The position numbers and the translations under genes were made by a program. Shown here piece after piece: positions 1-7,951 of a stretch of 36,514 nucleotides of DNA. The DNA lies in assembly GCA_020854915.1 (NCBI GenBank), contig JAHKLT010000043.1:1-36514 (forward strand). The letters run 5' to 3'. Numbering within the stretch: position 1 is the stretch's first letter; each line of letters opens with the position of its first letter. The notes under the pieces were generated by a model. The model did not search any database. It was not told the origin of the DNA and saw only the letters and a program-made list of their open reading frames with translations. The stretch comes from Methanobacteriaceae archaeon. Its GTDB lineage: Archaea; Methanobacteriota; Methanobacteria; Methanobacteriales; Methanobacteriaceae.

Positions 1-1
1 A

Positions 2-124
2 CACGCATATACGAAGCGTTCTGTTTATAAACATGTATATCTGAATGTACTTTTAATAGGCATCATGATTAGCAAAGGTTATAAGAAAATTGAAGAAATT
101 TCCAACCTCGTAGAATTCACTTAA
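2..124 (+). other. Open frame at the window edge, possibly the displaced 5' end of the ABC ATPase gene
   Basis: The frame is open from base 2 to a TAA at 122-124, with an ATG at 65. Its last residues, EEISNLVEFT, resemble the first beta strand that precedes Walker A in ABC ATPases (a pattern like I-x-NL-x-F-x-Y). The following ATPase frame reads SDTLLKNINL just after this stop but is offset by one base. Restoring two bases near 121-124 would give ...EFTYKSDTLLKNINL, a plausible ATPase N-terminus. It could instead be the C-terminus of an upstream ECF membrane component overlapping the ATPase gene, or low-quality contig-end sequence; its bases are less AT-biased than what follows. Confidence 0.3.
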
Positions 125-134
125 ATCGGACACC

Positions 135-1523
135 TTGTTAAAAAATATAAATCTTAATATTAAAGAAGGTGAACTTATTCTTCTATGTGGAGAATCAGGT
201 TGTGGAAAAACAACTATTACTCGTTTAGTAAATGGTTTAATTCCAAACTTTTTTAATGGAAAAGAAGAGGGTAATGTTTTTTTAAATAATGAGTTTTTAT
301 CTAAAAAACCTATTTATGAAATATCAGAAATTGTTGGTTCTGTATTTCAAAACCCAAAAACACAATTTTTTAATGTAGATACAACAAGTGAACTTGTTTT
401 TGGATGTGAAAATTTATCTTTTGATGTAGAAGAAATTGAAAAAAGATTAAATAGAGTGGTTAATGAATTTAATTTAGAAAACTTACTTGATAAAAGTATT
501 TTCAAATTATCTGGTGGTGAAAAACAAAAAATAGCTTGTGCTTCAGTTTCAGCAGTTTTTCCAGATATTATTATTTTAGATGAACCATCTTCTAATTTAG
601 ATTCTAAATCAACATGGGGTTTAAGAAATATTATTAATAATTGGAAAAAACAAGGAAAAACTGTCATAATAGCAGAACACAGACTTTATTTCTTACAAGA
701 TATAATAGATAGAATGATTTATTTAAAAGAAGGAGAAATTATTAAAGAACTAGATTTAGATGAAATTCAAGATAAAAATCTCTCTTCTTTAGGATTAAGA
801 GAACTATATCTAGATAAATTAAAACCTTATAAAAATACTTATTATTCTAATAATAATAAGGAAATGACATTTAATAACTTTAAATTCAGCTATGGTGACA
901 ATGTAGTAGTTGATATAAATAATTTAAATATTCCACAAAATGAAATAATAGCTATTATTGGATCAAATGGAGCTGGAAAATCTACATTTGCAAGATGTTT
1001 ATGTGGTCTTGAAAAAAAATGTAAAGGAATACTTGAAAAAGATGGAGAAAGCTTAAATCATAAAGATAGATTAAAAAATTCTTACATGGTTATGCAAGAC
1101 GTTAATCATCAGTTATTTACAGAAAGTGTATTAGATGAAGTCTTACTTAGTATGAACGATGAAAATGAAGAAATAGCTGAAGATATATTAGATAATTTGA
1201 ATCTATTACACTTAAAAGATGCTCATCCAATGGCATTATCTGGTGGTGAAAAGCAAAGAGTAGCTATAGCCAGTGCTATTGCATCTAAAAAAAATATTTT
1301 AATCTTCGATGAACCAACTAGTGGTCTAGATTTAAAACATATGAGAGAAGTTAGTCAAAATTTAATCAACCTTCAAAAAATTGGTATTACTTCATTTATT
1401 GTTACACATGATTTGGAATTAATATTAGAATGTTGTTCCCATGTTATACATTTAGAAAACGGAAAAGTTAAAGATAGCTATAAAATTAATGAAAATAAAC
1501 TAAAAGAATTTTTTATTAATTAG
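135..1523 (+). CDS. Energy-coupling-factor-type ABC transporter ATP-binding protein, two fused ABC domains
   Basis: A cytoplasmic ATPase expected to power a vitamin- or metal-type ECF importer. Two ABC domains lie in tandem, as in YkoD/CbiO duplicates. Domain 1 has Walker A GESGCGKT at 19-26, Q-loop Q72, signature LSGGE at 125-129, Walker B ending DE at 149-150 and H-loop H182. Domain 2 has the aromatic A-loop FSYG near 251, Walker A GSNGAGKS at 276-283, Q321, LSGGE at 368-372, Walker B ending DE at 391-392 and H425. Both sites look catalytically complete. The first available start is a TTG at 135 with no convincing ribosome binding site, and domain 1 lacks the usual 15-20 residues with the A-loop, because TAG at 111-113 closes the frame. 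The 5' end is therefore probably frameshifted. S and T components must lie upstream of the window. The stop overlaps the convergent deaminase gene by 4 bp. The substrate cannot be told. Confidence 0.88.
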   Translation: MLKNINLNIKEGELILLCGESGCGKTTITRLVNGLIPNFFNGKEEGNVFLNNEFLSKKPIYEISEIVGSVFQNPKTQFFNVDTTSELVFGCENLSFDVEEIEKRLNRVVNEFNLENLLDKSIFKLSGGEKQKIACASVSAVFPDIIILDEPSSNLDSKSTWGLRNIINNWKKQGKTVIIAEHRLYFLQDIIDRMIYLKEGEIIKELDLDEIQDKNLSSLGLRELYLDKLKPYKNTYYSNNNKEMTFNNFKFSYGDNVVVDINNLNIPQNEIIAIIGSNGAGKSTFARCLCGLEKKCKGILEKDGESLNHKDRLKNSYMVMQDVNHQLFTESVLDEVLLSMNDENEEIAEDILDNLNLLHLKDAHPMALSGGEKQRVAIASAIASKKNILIFDEPTSGLDLKHMREVSQNLINLQKIGITSFIVTHDLELILECCSHVIHLENGKVKDSYKINENKLKEFFIN

Positions 1524-2827
1524 TTTTCTTTTAATTTTTTGATATTTTCATTAGCGTTTAAATAAATTTCTTTTTCATCTAAAAAACTTAATTTTTTATT
1601 TTCCATTAATATTTTTCCATTACATATTGTTGTATCAACATTACTACCATTTGCAGAGTATACAATATTTGAACTTATTAAATTATTATTTGGTGTTAAA
1701 TTAGCTGAATCACAATCAATTAAAATTATATCTGCTTTTTTACCTACTTCTATAGAACCAATTTCATTTTCTAATTGTAAAGATTTTGCACCATTTAATG
1801 TAGCTATTTTAATTGTTTCTTCAGCACTTAATGCTTTAGGATTAAATGTATCAACTTTTTGAAGTAAAGATGCAAATTTCATTTCTTCAAACATATCAAG
1901 ATTATTATTAGATGATGCACCGTCTGTTCCAAGTGAAACACAAATATTATTTTCAATTAAATTATTAATTGGAGCAATACCTGAAGATAATTTCATATTA
2001 CTACATGGATTATGAGATATTTTAATATTATTTTCTTTAATTAGATCAATCTCATTATTTGAGAGCCAAACACCATGTGCAGCTACAACATCATCATTTA
2101 AAAAACTGATATCGTTTAAATATTCAAAAGGGAGCATTCCAGTAGATTCTTTTATGTCTTCTATCTCTTTTTTTGTTTCATTCATGTGTATATGAATTCC
2201 AGTTTTGTACTTATTTGCCTTTTTTCGAACACTTTCTAAAAGCTCTTTTGAACATGTATATGCCGAATGTGGTCCAAGAAATACTTTAATTCTATTATCT
2301 GCAGTATTATGGAAATTTTTATAGAGATTTTCAGATTCCTTAATCTCTTTTTTTCTTTTTTCACTATCTCCAAAATCTATCATACCATACGATAAGACGC
2401 TTCTTAGGCCTGCTTTATCAACAGCCTCTGCAACACCATCCATATAGAAATACATATCTGAAAAAGTAGTTGTTCCTGACTTGATCATTTCAACAGCCCC
2501 TAAAAGAGCTCCAGCGTAACAATATTTCTTATTCAATTTTGCTTCAATTGGCCAAATATGGTCATTTAACCAAGAATCTAGATTTAAATCATCTGCAAGT
2601 GATCTAAATAAAGTCATTGATAAATGTGTATGTGTATTAACTAAACCAGGCATTAATATTTTATTTTTAGCATTAATTATTTTTGAAGCAGAATTTTCAT
2701 CAATATTTTTATCAATTTTAGCTATTTTATCATTCTCTATAAGTAATGAAGACTTTTTAATTTCAAACTCCTTATCATTTCTTGGATTTAAAATTAAAGC
2801 ATCTTTAATTAATATTTTATTCTCCAT
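1520..2827 (-). CDS. dadD: Amidohydrolase, 5'-deoxyadenosine / MTA-SAH-type deaminase
   Basis: A metal-dependent deaminase of the ATZ/TRZ-like amidohydrolase family. Methanogen members such as DadD deaminate 5'-deoxyadenosine, S-adenosylhomocysteine and methylthioadenosine, recycling by-products of radical-SAM and methylation reactions. Visible metal and catalytic motifs are HTH at 66-68 after the first beta strands, HIHMNE at 212-217 (H214 metal, E217 substrate), AHG with H251, SHNPCSN at 271-277 and GTDGA with D302. The 435-residue length matches the family. The ATG at 2827 is the first residue of a normal N-terminus (MENKILIKDA). The gene is convergent with the ABC gene and divergent from the HAD gene across about 140 bp. 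The family is clear; the exact preferred substrate is inferred from the archaeal methanogen context. Confidence 0.85.
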   Translation of the reverse strand: MENKILIKDALILNPRNDKEFEIKKSSLLIENDKIAKIDKNIDENSASKIINAKNKILMPGLVNTHTHLSMTLFRSLADDLNLDSWLNDHIWPIEAKLNKKYCYAGALLGAVEMIKSGTTTFSDMYFYMDGVAEAVDKAGLRSVLSYGMIDFGDSEKRKKEIKESENLYKNFHNTADNRIKVFLGPHSAYTCSKELLESVRKKANKYKTGIHIHMNETKKEIEDIKESTGMLPFEYLNDISFLNDDVVAAHGVWLSNNEIDLIKENNIKISHNPCSNMKLSSGIAPINNLIENNICVSLGTDGASSNNNLDMFEEMKFASLLQKVDTFNPKALSAEETIKIATLNGAKSLQLENEIGSIEVGKKADIILIDCDSANLTPNNNLISSNIVYSANGSNVDTTICNGKILMENKKLSFLDEKEIYLNANENIKKLKEN

Positions 2828-2968
2828 TTAATCACCAATTATTAATAATATGTTTTCTTTTGTAATAATTCTTATCAATTTTTAGAAATTTTTAATACAA
2901 TCAAAAATAATACTATGTATAAGGAAAAATGAAAAAAATAATATCTTTAAATTTTTTGAAGGGATTCT

Positions 2969-3763
2969 ATGGATAAAAAAGCTGTTGTCTTTGATAATTC
3001 TGGAACATTAGTTAAAAGATTTAGGGTAATAAAAAACCTTGAAACTGGAGAATTCTGCCCAAAATCTAATTCTTTAAAGATTGTTGACAGATTTGATGGA
3101 TTAGCTCTTGTGGTACTTCAATTTAATACAACTTGTCTAAAAAAACAAAATCCAAACATTAGATTGTATGACTTAATTAAATTCCATAATATTAGATGTG
3201 ATATTAGTTATCATAAATCCAATATCACAAGTGAAGATGTAATTAATATTTTAAAAAAGGATAAAATCATAGTAAAAGATATCACCGATGGATTTGATAT
3301 CTTAGCAAGACATGTAAAAAATATAGAGCTATGTAATGGTTCAGCTATTATTTTAGATAATATAAAAAATAAAGTGGCATTTACTATATCTTCAGCAGGT
3401 CACTTTTTCCCAAACACAAAAGAAACTATTGAAACCTTAAAAAAAAGAGGAATTGAAGTTTTTATTGCGTCAGGAGATCGTGCTGGAACAATCAATACTC
3501 TCACGGAATTTTTAGCAATAGAAAAAGATAATGGATATTCAACAGCAACAACAAAAAGAAAACAAGAAATAGTTCAAGAGCTTCAATCAAAAGGATATAA
3601 AGTCATGATGGTTGGAGATGGAATAAATGATATATTGGCATTTGAAGCAGCTGATATTTCTATTTTAACTTTAGAACAAATTGAAGAAGTAGATGAAAAA
3701 CTATTAAATACCACTGATTTTACTATTCATGATATTAAAGAAGTTTTAGACATTGATTTTTAG
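2969..3763 (+). CDS. HAD-superfamily protein with P-type-ATPase-like phosphatase core
   Basis: All HAD core motifs are visible: motif I FDNSGT with nucleophile D9, motif II SGD at 168-170, a Lys in the TTKRKQ stretch (196-198), and motif III/IV GDGIND at 216-221. The DxSGT form of motif I and GDGIND resemble the phosphorylation domain of P-type ATPases and phosphoserine phosphatase. There are no membrane segments, so it is a soluble protein. About 150 residues separate motif I from motif II, a large insertion that would form the cap; I do not recognise its fold. ATG 2969 has a good upstream site (GAAGGGAT, about 3 nt spacing). Its stop overlaps the stop of the convergent isomerase-like gene by 4 bp. 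Substrate unknown. Confidence 0.75.
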   Translation: MDKKAVVFDNSGTLVKRFRVIKNLETGEFCPKSNSLKIVDRFDGLALVVLQFNTTCLKKQNPNIRLYDLIKFHNIRCDISYHKSNITSEDVINILKKDKIIVKDITDGFDILARHVKNIELCNGSAIILDNIKNKVAFTISSAGHFFPNTKETIETLKKRGIEVFIASGDRAGTINTLTEFLAIEKDNGYSTATTKRKQEIVQELQSKGYKVMMVGDGINDILAFEAADISILTLEQIEEVDEKLLNTTDFTIHDIKEVLDIDF

Positions 3764-4497
3764 CTATTTAAAATATTATCTTTACTTTTTAAAACATTAT
3801 CAAAATTATTTAACTCAATAATTCCATTATCAACTTTTTTTAACAAATTTAAATTTAAATTACCTTCACCTAAAACTAGATGCTCATCTTTAATACCATT
3901 ATTATCATGTAAATGAAAATAAGCTATATTTTTCATATCGAAAAAACCTTCTGTACTATTACAAGTATTAGCATGTCCAGAATCTATTGTAATAAAAGAA
4001 CCTGATTCTTCTGATATTTTTTCTAACTCTTCAACTTTTGTAGCTAAAAACTTAAATTTATTAGGCATATTCTCGACAGAAATTTTAGCACCAGAGCTAT
4101 AATCAACACATTTACTAATAGAATCTATAGAATAATCAATAGCTATTTTACGAAGTTCATCTTCTCTTCTACCGATTTGACCAGGATGCACTGTAATAAA
4201 ATTTGCACCAATTTCATCTGCTAAATCTAAAGTCTTTTTAATTTGTCTAATAGATTCTTTTCTAATTCCTTCATTTAAACTAGCTAAATTTAAATCTACT
4301 GAAGGGCCATGTATATTCATATCTAAATCATAACTAAATAATGGTTCTAAAATATTTCTATTATTTAATAAATATTCAGCATTATATGGGCCTTCACACA
4401 ATATTTCAATCATTTCAAAATCATTAGAAATAGCTATTTGACAAACTTCATCGAATGATTTCATAAATAAAGATAATGTTGAAAAACCTAATTTCAT
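3760..4497 (-). CDS. Xylose-isomerase-like TIM-barrel protein (sugar phosphate isomerase/epimerase or AP-endonuclease-2 superfamily)
   Basis: A 245-residue TIM-barrel protein. Probable metal ligands are spaced as in the AP endonuclease 2 / xylose isomerase-like superfamily: H63 in NIHGP, H104 in VHPGQ, E142 in VENMP, D172 and H175 in IDSGHA, H197 in HLHDN, and E211 in LGEGN. These indicate a divalent-metal isomerase/epimerase or a DNA-repair endonuclease IV relative. At 245 residues it is slightly shorter than typical endonuclease IV. Proteins of this type in methanogens are annotated as sugar phosphate isomerases without proven substrate. The upstream 250 bp is AT-rich non-coding DNA with a minus-strand TATA-like TATATAAAT around 4710-4720, a possible distant promoter. 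Confidence 0.75.
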   Translation of the reverse strand: MKLGFSTLSLFMKSFDEVCQIAISNDFEMIEILCEGPYNAEYLLNNRNILEPLFSYDLDMNIHGPSVDLNLASLNEGIRKESIRQIKKTLDLADEIGANFITVHPGQIGRREDELRKIAIDYSIDSISKCVDYSSGAKISVENMPNKFKFLATKVEELEKISEESGSFITIDSGHANTCNSTEGFFDMKNIAYFHLHDNNGIKDEHLVLGEGNLNLNLLKKVDNGIIELNNFDNVLKSKDNILNS

Positions 4498-4750
4498 ATT
4501 AAAAAATTTTATGTTTAATACTTAATATTCTTTTTTAAAAATTAATCATAGAATACTATGAAAATAGATGAATATTAAATTCTGATTAATTGAATTATTA
4601 TAGAAATTTATGATTGTAATCATATATCCAATAATAATTAATAATCTCATTTTTTTAACTATTTATTCTGTTAAATTTTATAGAATAATGTTAATTTATC
4701 CAAAAAAAAATATTTATATAGTTAGAATCTATATATGATGTATAGAAAAA

Positions 4751-4824
4751 TGAACCTGAGGGGATTTGAACCCCCGATCTCCGGATCCGAAGTCCGATGT
4801 CATTCCAAACTAGACCACAGGCCC
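4751..4824 (-). tRNA. tRNA-Arg, anticodon UCG
   Basis: Read on the minus strand this folds as a full cloverleaf. The acceptor GGGCCTG pairs with CAGGTTC (two G-U pairs). The anticodon stem TCGGA/TCCGG encloses loop CTTCGGA, giving anticodon TCG (Arg, codon CGA). The T arm is GGGGG-TTCAAAT-CCCCT, with discriminator A at 4751. CCA is not encoded, and T-rich DNA follows the 3' end at once. The 5' end lies 19 bp after the stop of the acidic membrane protein gene on the same strand, so it is either the last member of that transcript or uses a box A in the short AT-rich gap. Confidence 0.95.
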
Positions 4825-4843
4825 TAATTAAATAATAAAATAA

Positions 4844-6163
4844 TTATTCTTCTTTTTTCTTAGAAGAATTAATCTTTTCATCAACAGAAACTATTGGAAT
4901 AGATTCATCTAAATCTTCTACTTCTTCCAAATCAGAAAAAATATCATCTATTGATTTTGATTCAATATTATTTTCTTTAACTTCAGTTTTTTCTGTAATT
5001 TCTTCTTTTTCTTCAATAATTTCTTCTTTTGGAGGAGTATCCTTAGTTTTTGTGCTTTCAGTTTTTTGTGCTGGTTTAGTTAATTCTAAAGTTTTAAGGT
5101 CAAATTCTCCTATTTTATATTTTTCTCGATCGATTGGTGGTTCTTTTAATATTTCAGATGTTTTATTTTTTTTATTTTTTTTATTTTGATTATTTGTTTC
5201 TAATTTGTCCATTGAACTTGCTAAATCTCCAAAAGGATTTTTTAATGAGAATGCTTTAAAAATAGAAAATATTATTATTATAATTCCAATTAATAAAAAG
5301 AATATACCACTCACATTAACTTCTCCAGAGATAACATTGTCAACAACTCTATCAGAACTTCCAAAGAACATTAATGCTGAAATTAAAATAAAGATTATAC
5401 CTAAAATTATACCTAAAAATGCAATTAAATGAATTTTTCCTAATTTGTAGTTTAATATGTTATCTATCTGATTATATTCGAATTCAGATTCTTTTTCTTT
5501 TTTATTGTCTTTGTCTTCTTTTGGGGAATCAGTGTTATCTTTATTTTCGATTATCTCTTCTTCTTTTGGGGAGTCAGTGTTATCTTTATTTTCGATTATT
5601 TCTTCTTCTTTTGGGGAGTCAGTGTTATCTTTATCTTTGATTATCTCTTCTTCTTTTGGGGAATCAGTGTTATCTTCGATTATCTCTTCTTCTTTTGGGG
5701 AATCAGTGTTATCTTCGATTATCTCTTCTTCTTTTGAAGAATCAATATCATCTTTAAAATTATTTTTAATGGAGTTTATATCTCCATCTTCATCTTCAGA
5801 AAAATCAAGTTCTTGAAAGCATTCATTTTTTTTATTGGGTTTGACCATGAATTTTTCATCAATAAGTGTTTCTTCCTCAATATTTTCGTTTGAATCATCT
5901 GAAGGTTTATATATGAACTCATCATTGATTTCAGTTTCATCACTTTTTTTTCCTATTTTGGATTTAAATTTAGGTGTGAATCCATCTTCCTGAGCTTTTG
6001 ATTTTTTTTCATTTGTAAAGTCGGTGTTTTCTTTATCAAGTTCTTTTTCAAATGGGGAATGGAATTTTTCCTCTTCTAATTCGTTTTTATTAGAATCCTC
6101 TTTAACATTGTTCATTATGTTTTTAAGATTTGATATTCTTTCATTTTTTTCAGAATCTTTCAT
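4844..6163 (-). CDS. Acidic two-TM membrane protein with in-frame tandem repeats, function unknown
   Basis: 439 residues, not recognised as a characterised family. Residues 1-140 are hydrophilic, Lys/Glu/Asp-rich and probably disordered. Residues 141-220 are six copies of a 13-15-residue acidic unit built on NTDSPKEEEIIE(N/D)KD. Two membrane helices follow at about 244-267 and 286-305, separated by a short polar loop (GSSDRVVDNVISGEVNVSG). The C-terminal part carries a basic NKKNKKNK stretch near 325 and a long acidic tail, so both termini are probably on the same side of the membrane, likely cytoplasmic. There is no signal peptide. The start at 6163 is supported by GGGGAGC about 5 nt upstream. 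It lies 13 bp after tfs on the same strand, so co-transcription is likely. A scaffold or tether role would be a guess. Confidence 0.8.
   Translation of the reverse strand: MKDSEKNERISNLKNIMNNVKEDSNKNELEEEKFHSPFEKELDKENTDFTNEKKSKAQEDGFTPKFKSKIGKKSDETEINDEFIYKPSDDSNENIEEETLIDEKFMVKPNKKNECFQELDFSEDEDGDINSIKNNFKDDIDSSKEEEIIEDNTDSPKEEEIIEDNTDSPKEEEIIKDKDNTDSPKEEEIIENKDNTDSPKEEEIIENKDNTDSPKEDKDNKKEKESEFEYNQIDNILNYKLGKIHLIAFLGIILGIIFILISALMFFGSSDRVVDNVISGEVNVSGIFFLLIGIIIIIFSIFKAFSLKNPFGDLASSMDKLETNNQNKKNKKNKTSEILKEPPIDREKYKIGEFDLKTLELTKPAQKTESTKTKDTPPKEEIIEEKEEITEKTEVKENNIESKSIDDIFSDLEEVEDLDESIPIVSVDEKINSSKKKEE
5505..5760 (-). repeat. Coding tandem repeat, six units of 39-45 bp
   Basis: The word AGTGTTATCT (plus strand) recurs at 5531, 5576, 5621 and 5666, then 5705 begins a closely similar unit and a diverged sixth unit lies near 5744. 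Spacing is 45, 45, 45 and 39 bp, always a multiple of three, so the array keeps the reading frame of the acidic membrane protein and encodes NTDSPKEEEIIE units. The last two full units lack one Lys-Asp type dipeptide, which gives the 39-bp spacing. Confidence 0.9.
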
Positions 6164-6176
6164 GTAAGCTCCCCAA

Positions 6177-6485
6177 TTAATCGTATTCTCTCCAAGTATT
6201 TTTGCATGATAAACATCTTAAAAAACGAGTTTCTGCTTCATCAGCACTTCTAGTTTGTTGTAACCACCATGAAGCTTTATCATGTCCACATTTAGGGCAT
6301 GTTACATTAGTTGTAGGTAATGTTGATATTTCTTCCCCTTTCATTATAACATTATCTTTGATTTCAATTTTTTCAGAAACCTCATATTGATTAGTATCAG
6401 ATAAGTCTTTAGTATATCCACATTTACATTTTAATTTATCAGATTTTGGAAGTAGCATTGCAGAACATTTAGGACAAAATTCCAT
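6177..6485 (-). CDS. tfs: Transcription factor S (TFIIS/RPB9-like transcript cleavage factor)
   Basis: The archaeal factor that rescues backtracked RNA polymerase by stimulating intrinsic transcript cleavage. The N-terminal zinc ribbon uses C4, C7, C20 and C22. The C-terminal ribbon uses C63, C66, C91 and C94, and carries the hallmark hairpin RSADEAET with acidic pair D82-E83, which enters the polymerase funnel. At 102 residues it is of standard length. The ATG at 6485 follows AGGAGAGAT, a strong site. The gene precedes the acidic membrane protein by 13 bp on the same strand. Confidence 0.95.
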   Translation of the reverse strand: MEFCPKCSAMLLPKSDKLKCKCGYTKDLSDTNQYEVSEKIEIKDNVIMKGEEISTLPTTNVTCPKCGHDKASWWLQQTRSADEAETRFLRCLSCKNTWREYD

Positions 6486-6609
6486 TCTATCTCTCCTATG
6501 TATCTTGAATAATTTTATAATATTTAATTTTAAAAAAATAAATGCTATTTATTTTGTGTATCAAATATTATATGTTTATTTAATATTTAAATATTTAGTA
6601 TTTTTTAAC

Positions 6610-7026
6610 TTAATTTAAATAATTTCTATAAGCATCATTTAAAATTTTTGTATGATCAAAAGCTAATTTCATATTTTTTATATCATTAAATGAAAAAATA
6701 TTGATTTCTTTTGCATCACTGTTTGCTTTCATTTTTTCAATGTTTCCATTTGCTAAAAATACTATAGTTACTGTGTGGCCACGAGGGTCACGATTTTTTT
6801 CTGAATAAACACCTAATATATTTTTTAATTTTATATCGATATTTGTTTCTTCTTTAGCTTCACGAATAGCTGCATTTTCTACGGTTTCACCGTAATCAAT
6901 AAAACCACCAGGGATTGCCCAATAATCTTTATATGGGTCATTTTTTCTTTTTATTAAGATAAATTCTTTATCTTCATTAAAAATAATAATGTCTACTGTA
7001 ATTGATGGTTTTTTATAAACATTCAT
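6610..7026 (-). CDS. Nudix hydrolase, ADP-ribose pyrophosphatase-like
   Basis: A 138-residue Nudix protein. The box GX5EX7REUXEEXGU is met by G41, E47, R55-E56 and E59-E60, with N62 replacing the usual final Gly. These residues bind the metal that hydrolyses a nucleoside diphosphate linked to another moiety. The N-terminal strand pattern (ITVDIIIFNEDKEFILIKR) and overall size resemble small archaeal ADP-ribose or NTP pyrophosphatases. It lies 6 bp downstream of rpo11 on the same strand. A 124-bp AT-rich gap separates it from tfs, so tfs may have its own promoter. Confidence 0.88.
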   Translation of the reverse strand: MNVYKKPSITVDIIIFNEDKEFILIKRKNDPYKDYWAIPGGFIDYGETVENAAIREAKEETNIDIKLKNILGVYSEKNRDPRGHTVTIVFLANGNIEKMKANSDAKEINIFSFNDIKNMKLAFDHTKILNDAYRNYLN

Positions 7027-7032
7027 GTATAT

Positions 7033-7308
7033 TTAAATTCCTTCAACTAAGGATTTAAATTCTGAAATGTCTTTGTTAAGGTCTTTAGCAGCTTTTACAA
7101 GTACTTTTTTTGGACGTTTCCCTCTTTTGGTTTTTATGGTCATTATTGGTTCACCAATTAAAGGGTGGTCTATATTATAAACTGCATATTCTACATCTTT
7201 ATTTTTCATTAACTTATTTCTTAAAGCATTACAAATGCCATGACTTTCGTTGTGAACTATAACTTCAAGTTCTAAGGTTTTATCATTTATTATTTCTATT
7301 GAATCCAT
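7033..7308 (-). CDS. rpo11: DNA-directed RNA polymerase subunit Rpo11 (L)
   Basis: Encodes the small archaeal RNA polymerase subunit L, which with Rpo3 (subunit D) forms the assembly platform equivalent to RPB11/RPB3. The 91-residue sequence contains the family core around HNESHGICNALR and the region YAVYNIDHPLIGEP, and has the normal length. It starts 8 bp after csl4 in the same strand. Association of rpo11 with csl4 and dph2 is a common archaeal arrangement. The ATG at 7308 is preceded by AAGTGAT, a good ribosome binding site. Confidence 0.95.
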   Translation of the reverse strand: MDSIEIINDKTLELEVIVHNESHGICNALRNKLMKNKDVEYAVYNIDHPLIGEPIMTIKTKRGKRPKKVLVKAAKDLNKDISEFKSLVEGI

Positions 7309-7316
7309 TTTATCAC

Positions 7317-7880
7317 TTAATAAACATAATTTTTTGATATTTCACGTCTTTCTTTTTTATTACAATTTTCGCATTGAAGCTCATTTTCTCTTGGAGTGGT
7401 TTTCATAAAACCTCTACAACGGGTACAAATAGCTTTAATAACTCCACAATCTTCATCAAAAGTATTCAAATCAACATTATCACCAGTTATTTTAATAATT
7501 TTTGCTTCAATAATGTCTCCAATTCTAAAAGCATCTGTTAATTTTTCTAAATATCCTTTTTTTACTTGAGAAATATGAATAGCTCCAAGATAGGGAAGTG
7601 CTAATTGTCTATCTGTATCTATTAGTTTATCAATATTAATAAGGGCTCTTTGACCTTTAAGATCAGTTATTTGAGCATAAACTTTATCTTCTATTTTTAA
7701 GACTGATGGTTTATTTGTTTTTGGAATGATTGAGATTTTTTTATTTTCTATGGATACATTACCAATTATATTAGATTTAATATCTCCTTTATCAGCATAT
7801 GTTCCTTTATCTGGTAAAAATTGTTCTATAATTCCTAGAAAATCACCAGGCATTACAAAATCTCCATCTTCAATTTTCAT
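7317..7880 (-). CDS. csl4: Exosome RNA-binding subunit Csl4
   Basis: A cap subunit of the archaeal RNA-degrading exosome. The order is an N-terminal beta domain (MPGDFLGIIEQF and following), an S1-type OB fold from about 60 to 145 (LPYLGAIHISQV and RIGDIIEAKII), and a C-terminal zinc ribbon with C152, C155, C170 and C173. The length of 187 residues fits the family. It sits between dph2 and rpo11 on the minus strand; the 71-bp gap to dph2 is AT-rich and may carry an internal promoter. Confidence 0.93.
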   Translation of the reverse strand: MKIEDGDFVMPGDFLGIIEQFLPDKGTYADKGDIKSNIIGNVSIENKKISIIPKTNKPSVLKIEDKVYAQITDLKGQRALINIDKLIDTDRQLALPYLGAIHISQVKKGYLEKLTDAFRIGDIIEAKIIKITGDNVDLNTFDEDCGVIKAICTRCRGFMKTTPRENELQCENCNKKERREISKNYVY

Positions 7881-7951
7881 TATTCCACCAATATAAAAAT
7901 ATTTAGTAATATTATAATTTTATAGATTTTATTATATATAGATTAAGTTTT

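Noticed and set aside
4498-4750. Riboswitch or small gene upstream of the isomerase-like gene
   Set aside because: Only AT-rich sequence with possible TATA-like words; no conserved stems, no ORF with a ribosome binding site.
5505-5760. Possible CRISPR-like array
   Set aside because: Units are contiguous, keep a reading frame of three and have no unique spacers.
5419-5816. Plus-strand open frames with Ser/Leu-rich repeats opposite the acidic protein's repeat array
   Set aside because: They are mirror frames of the minus-strand tandem repeat; the minus frame is far longer, has a ribosome binding site and sensible protein features.
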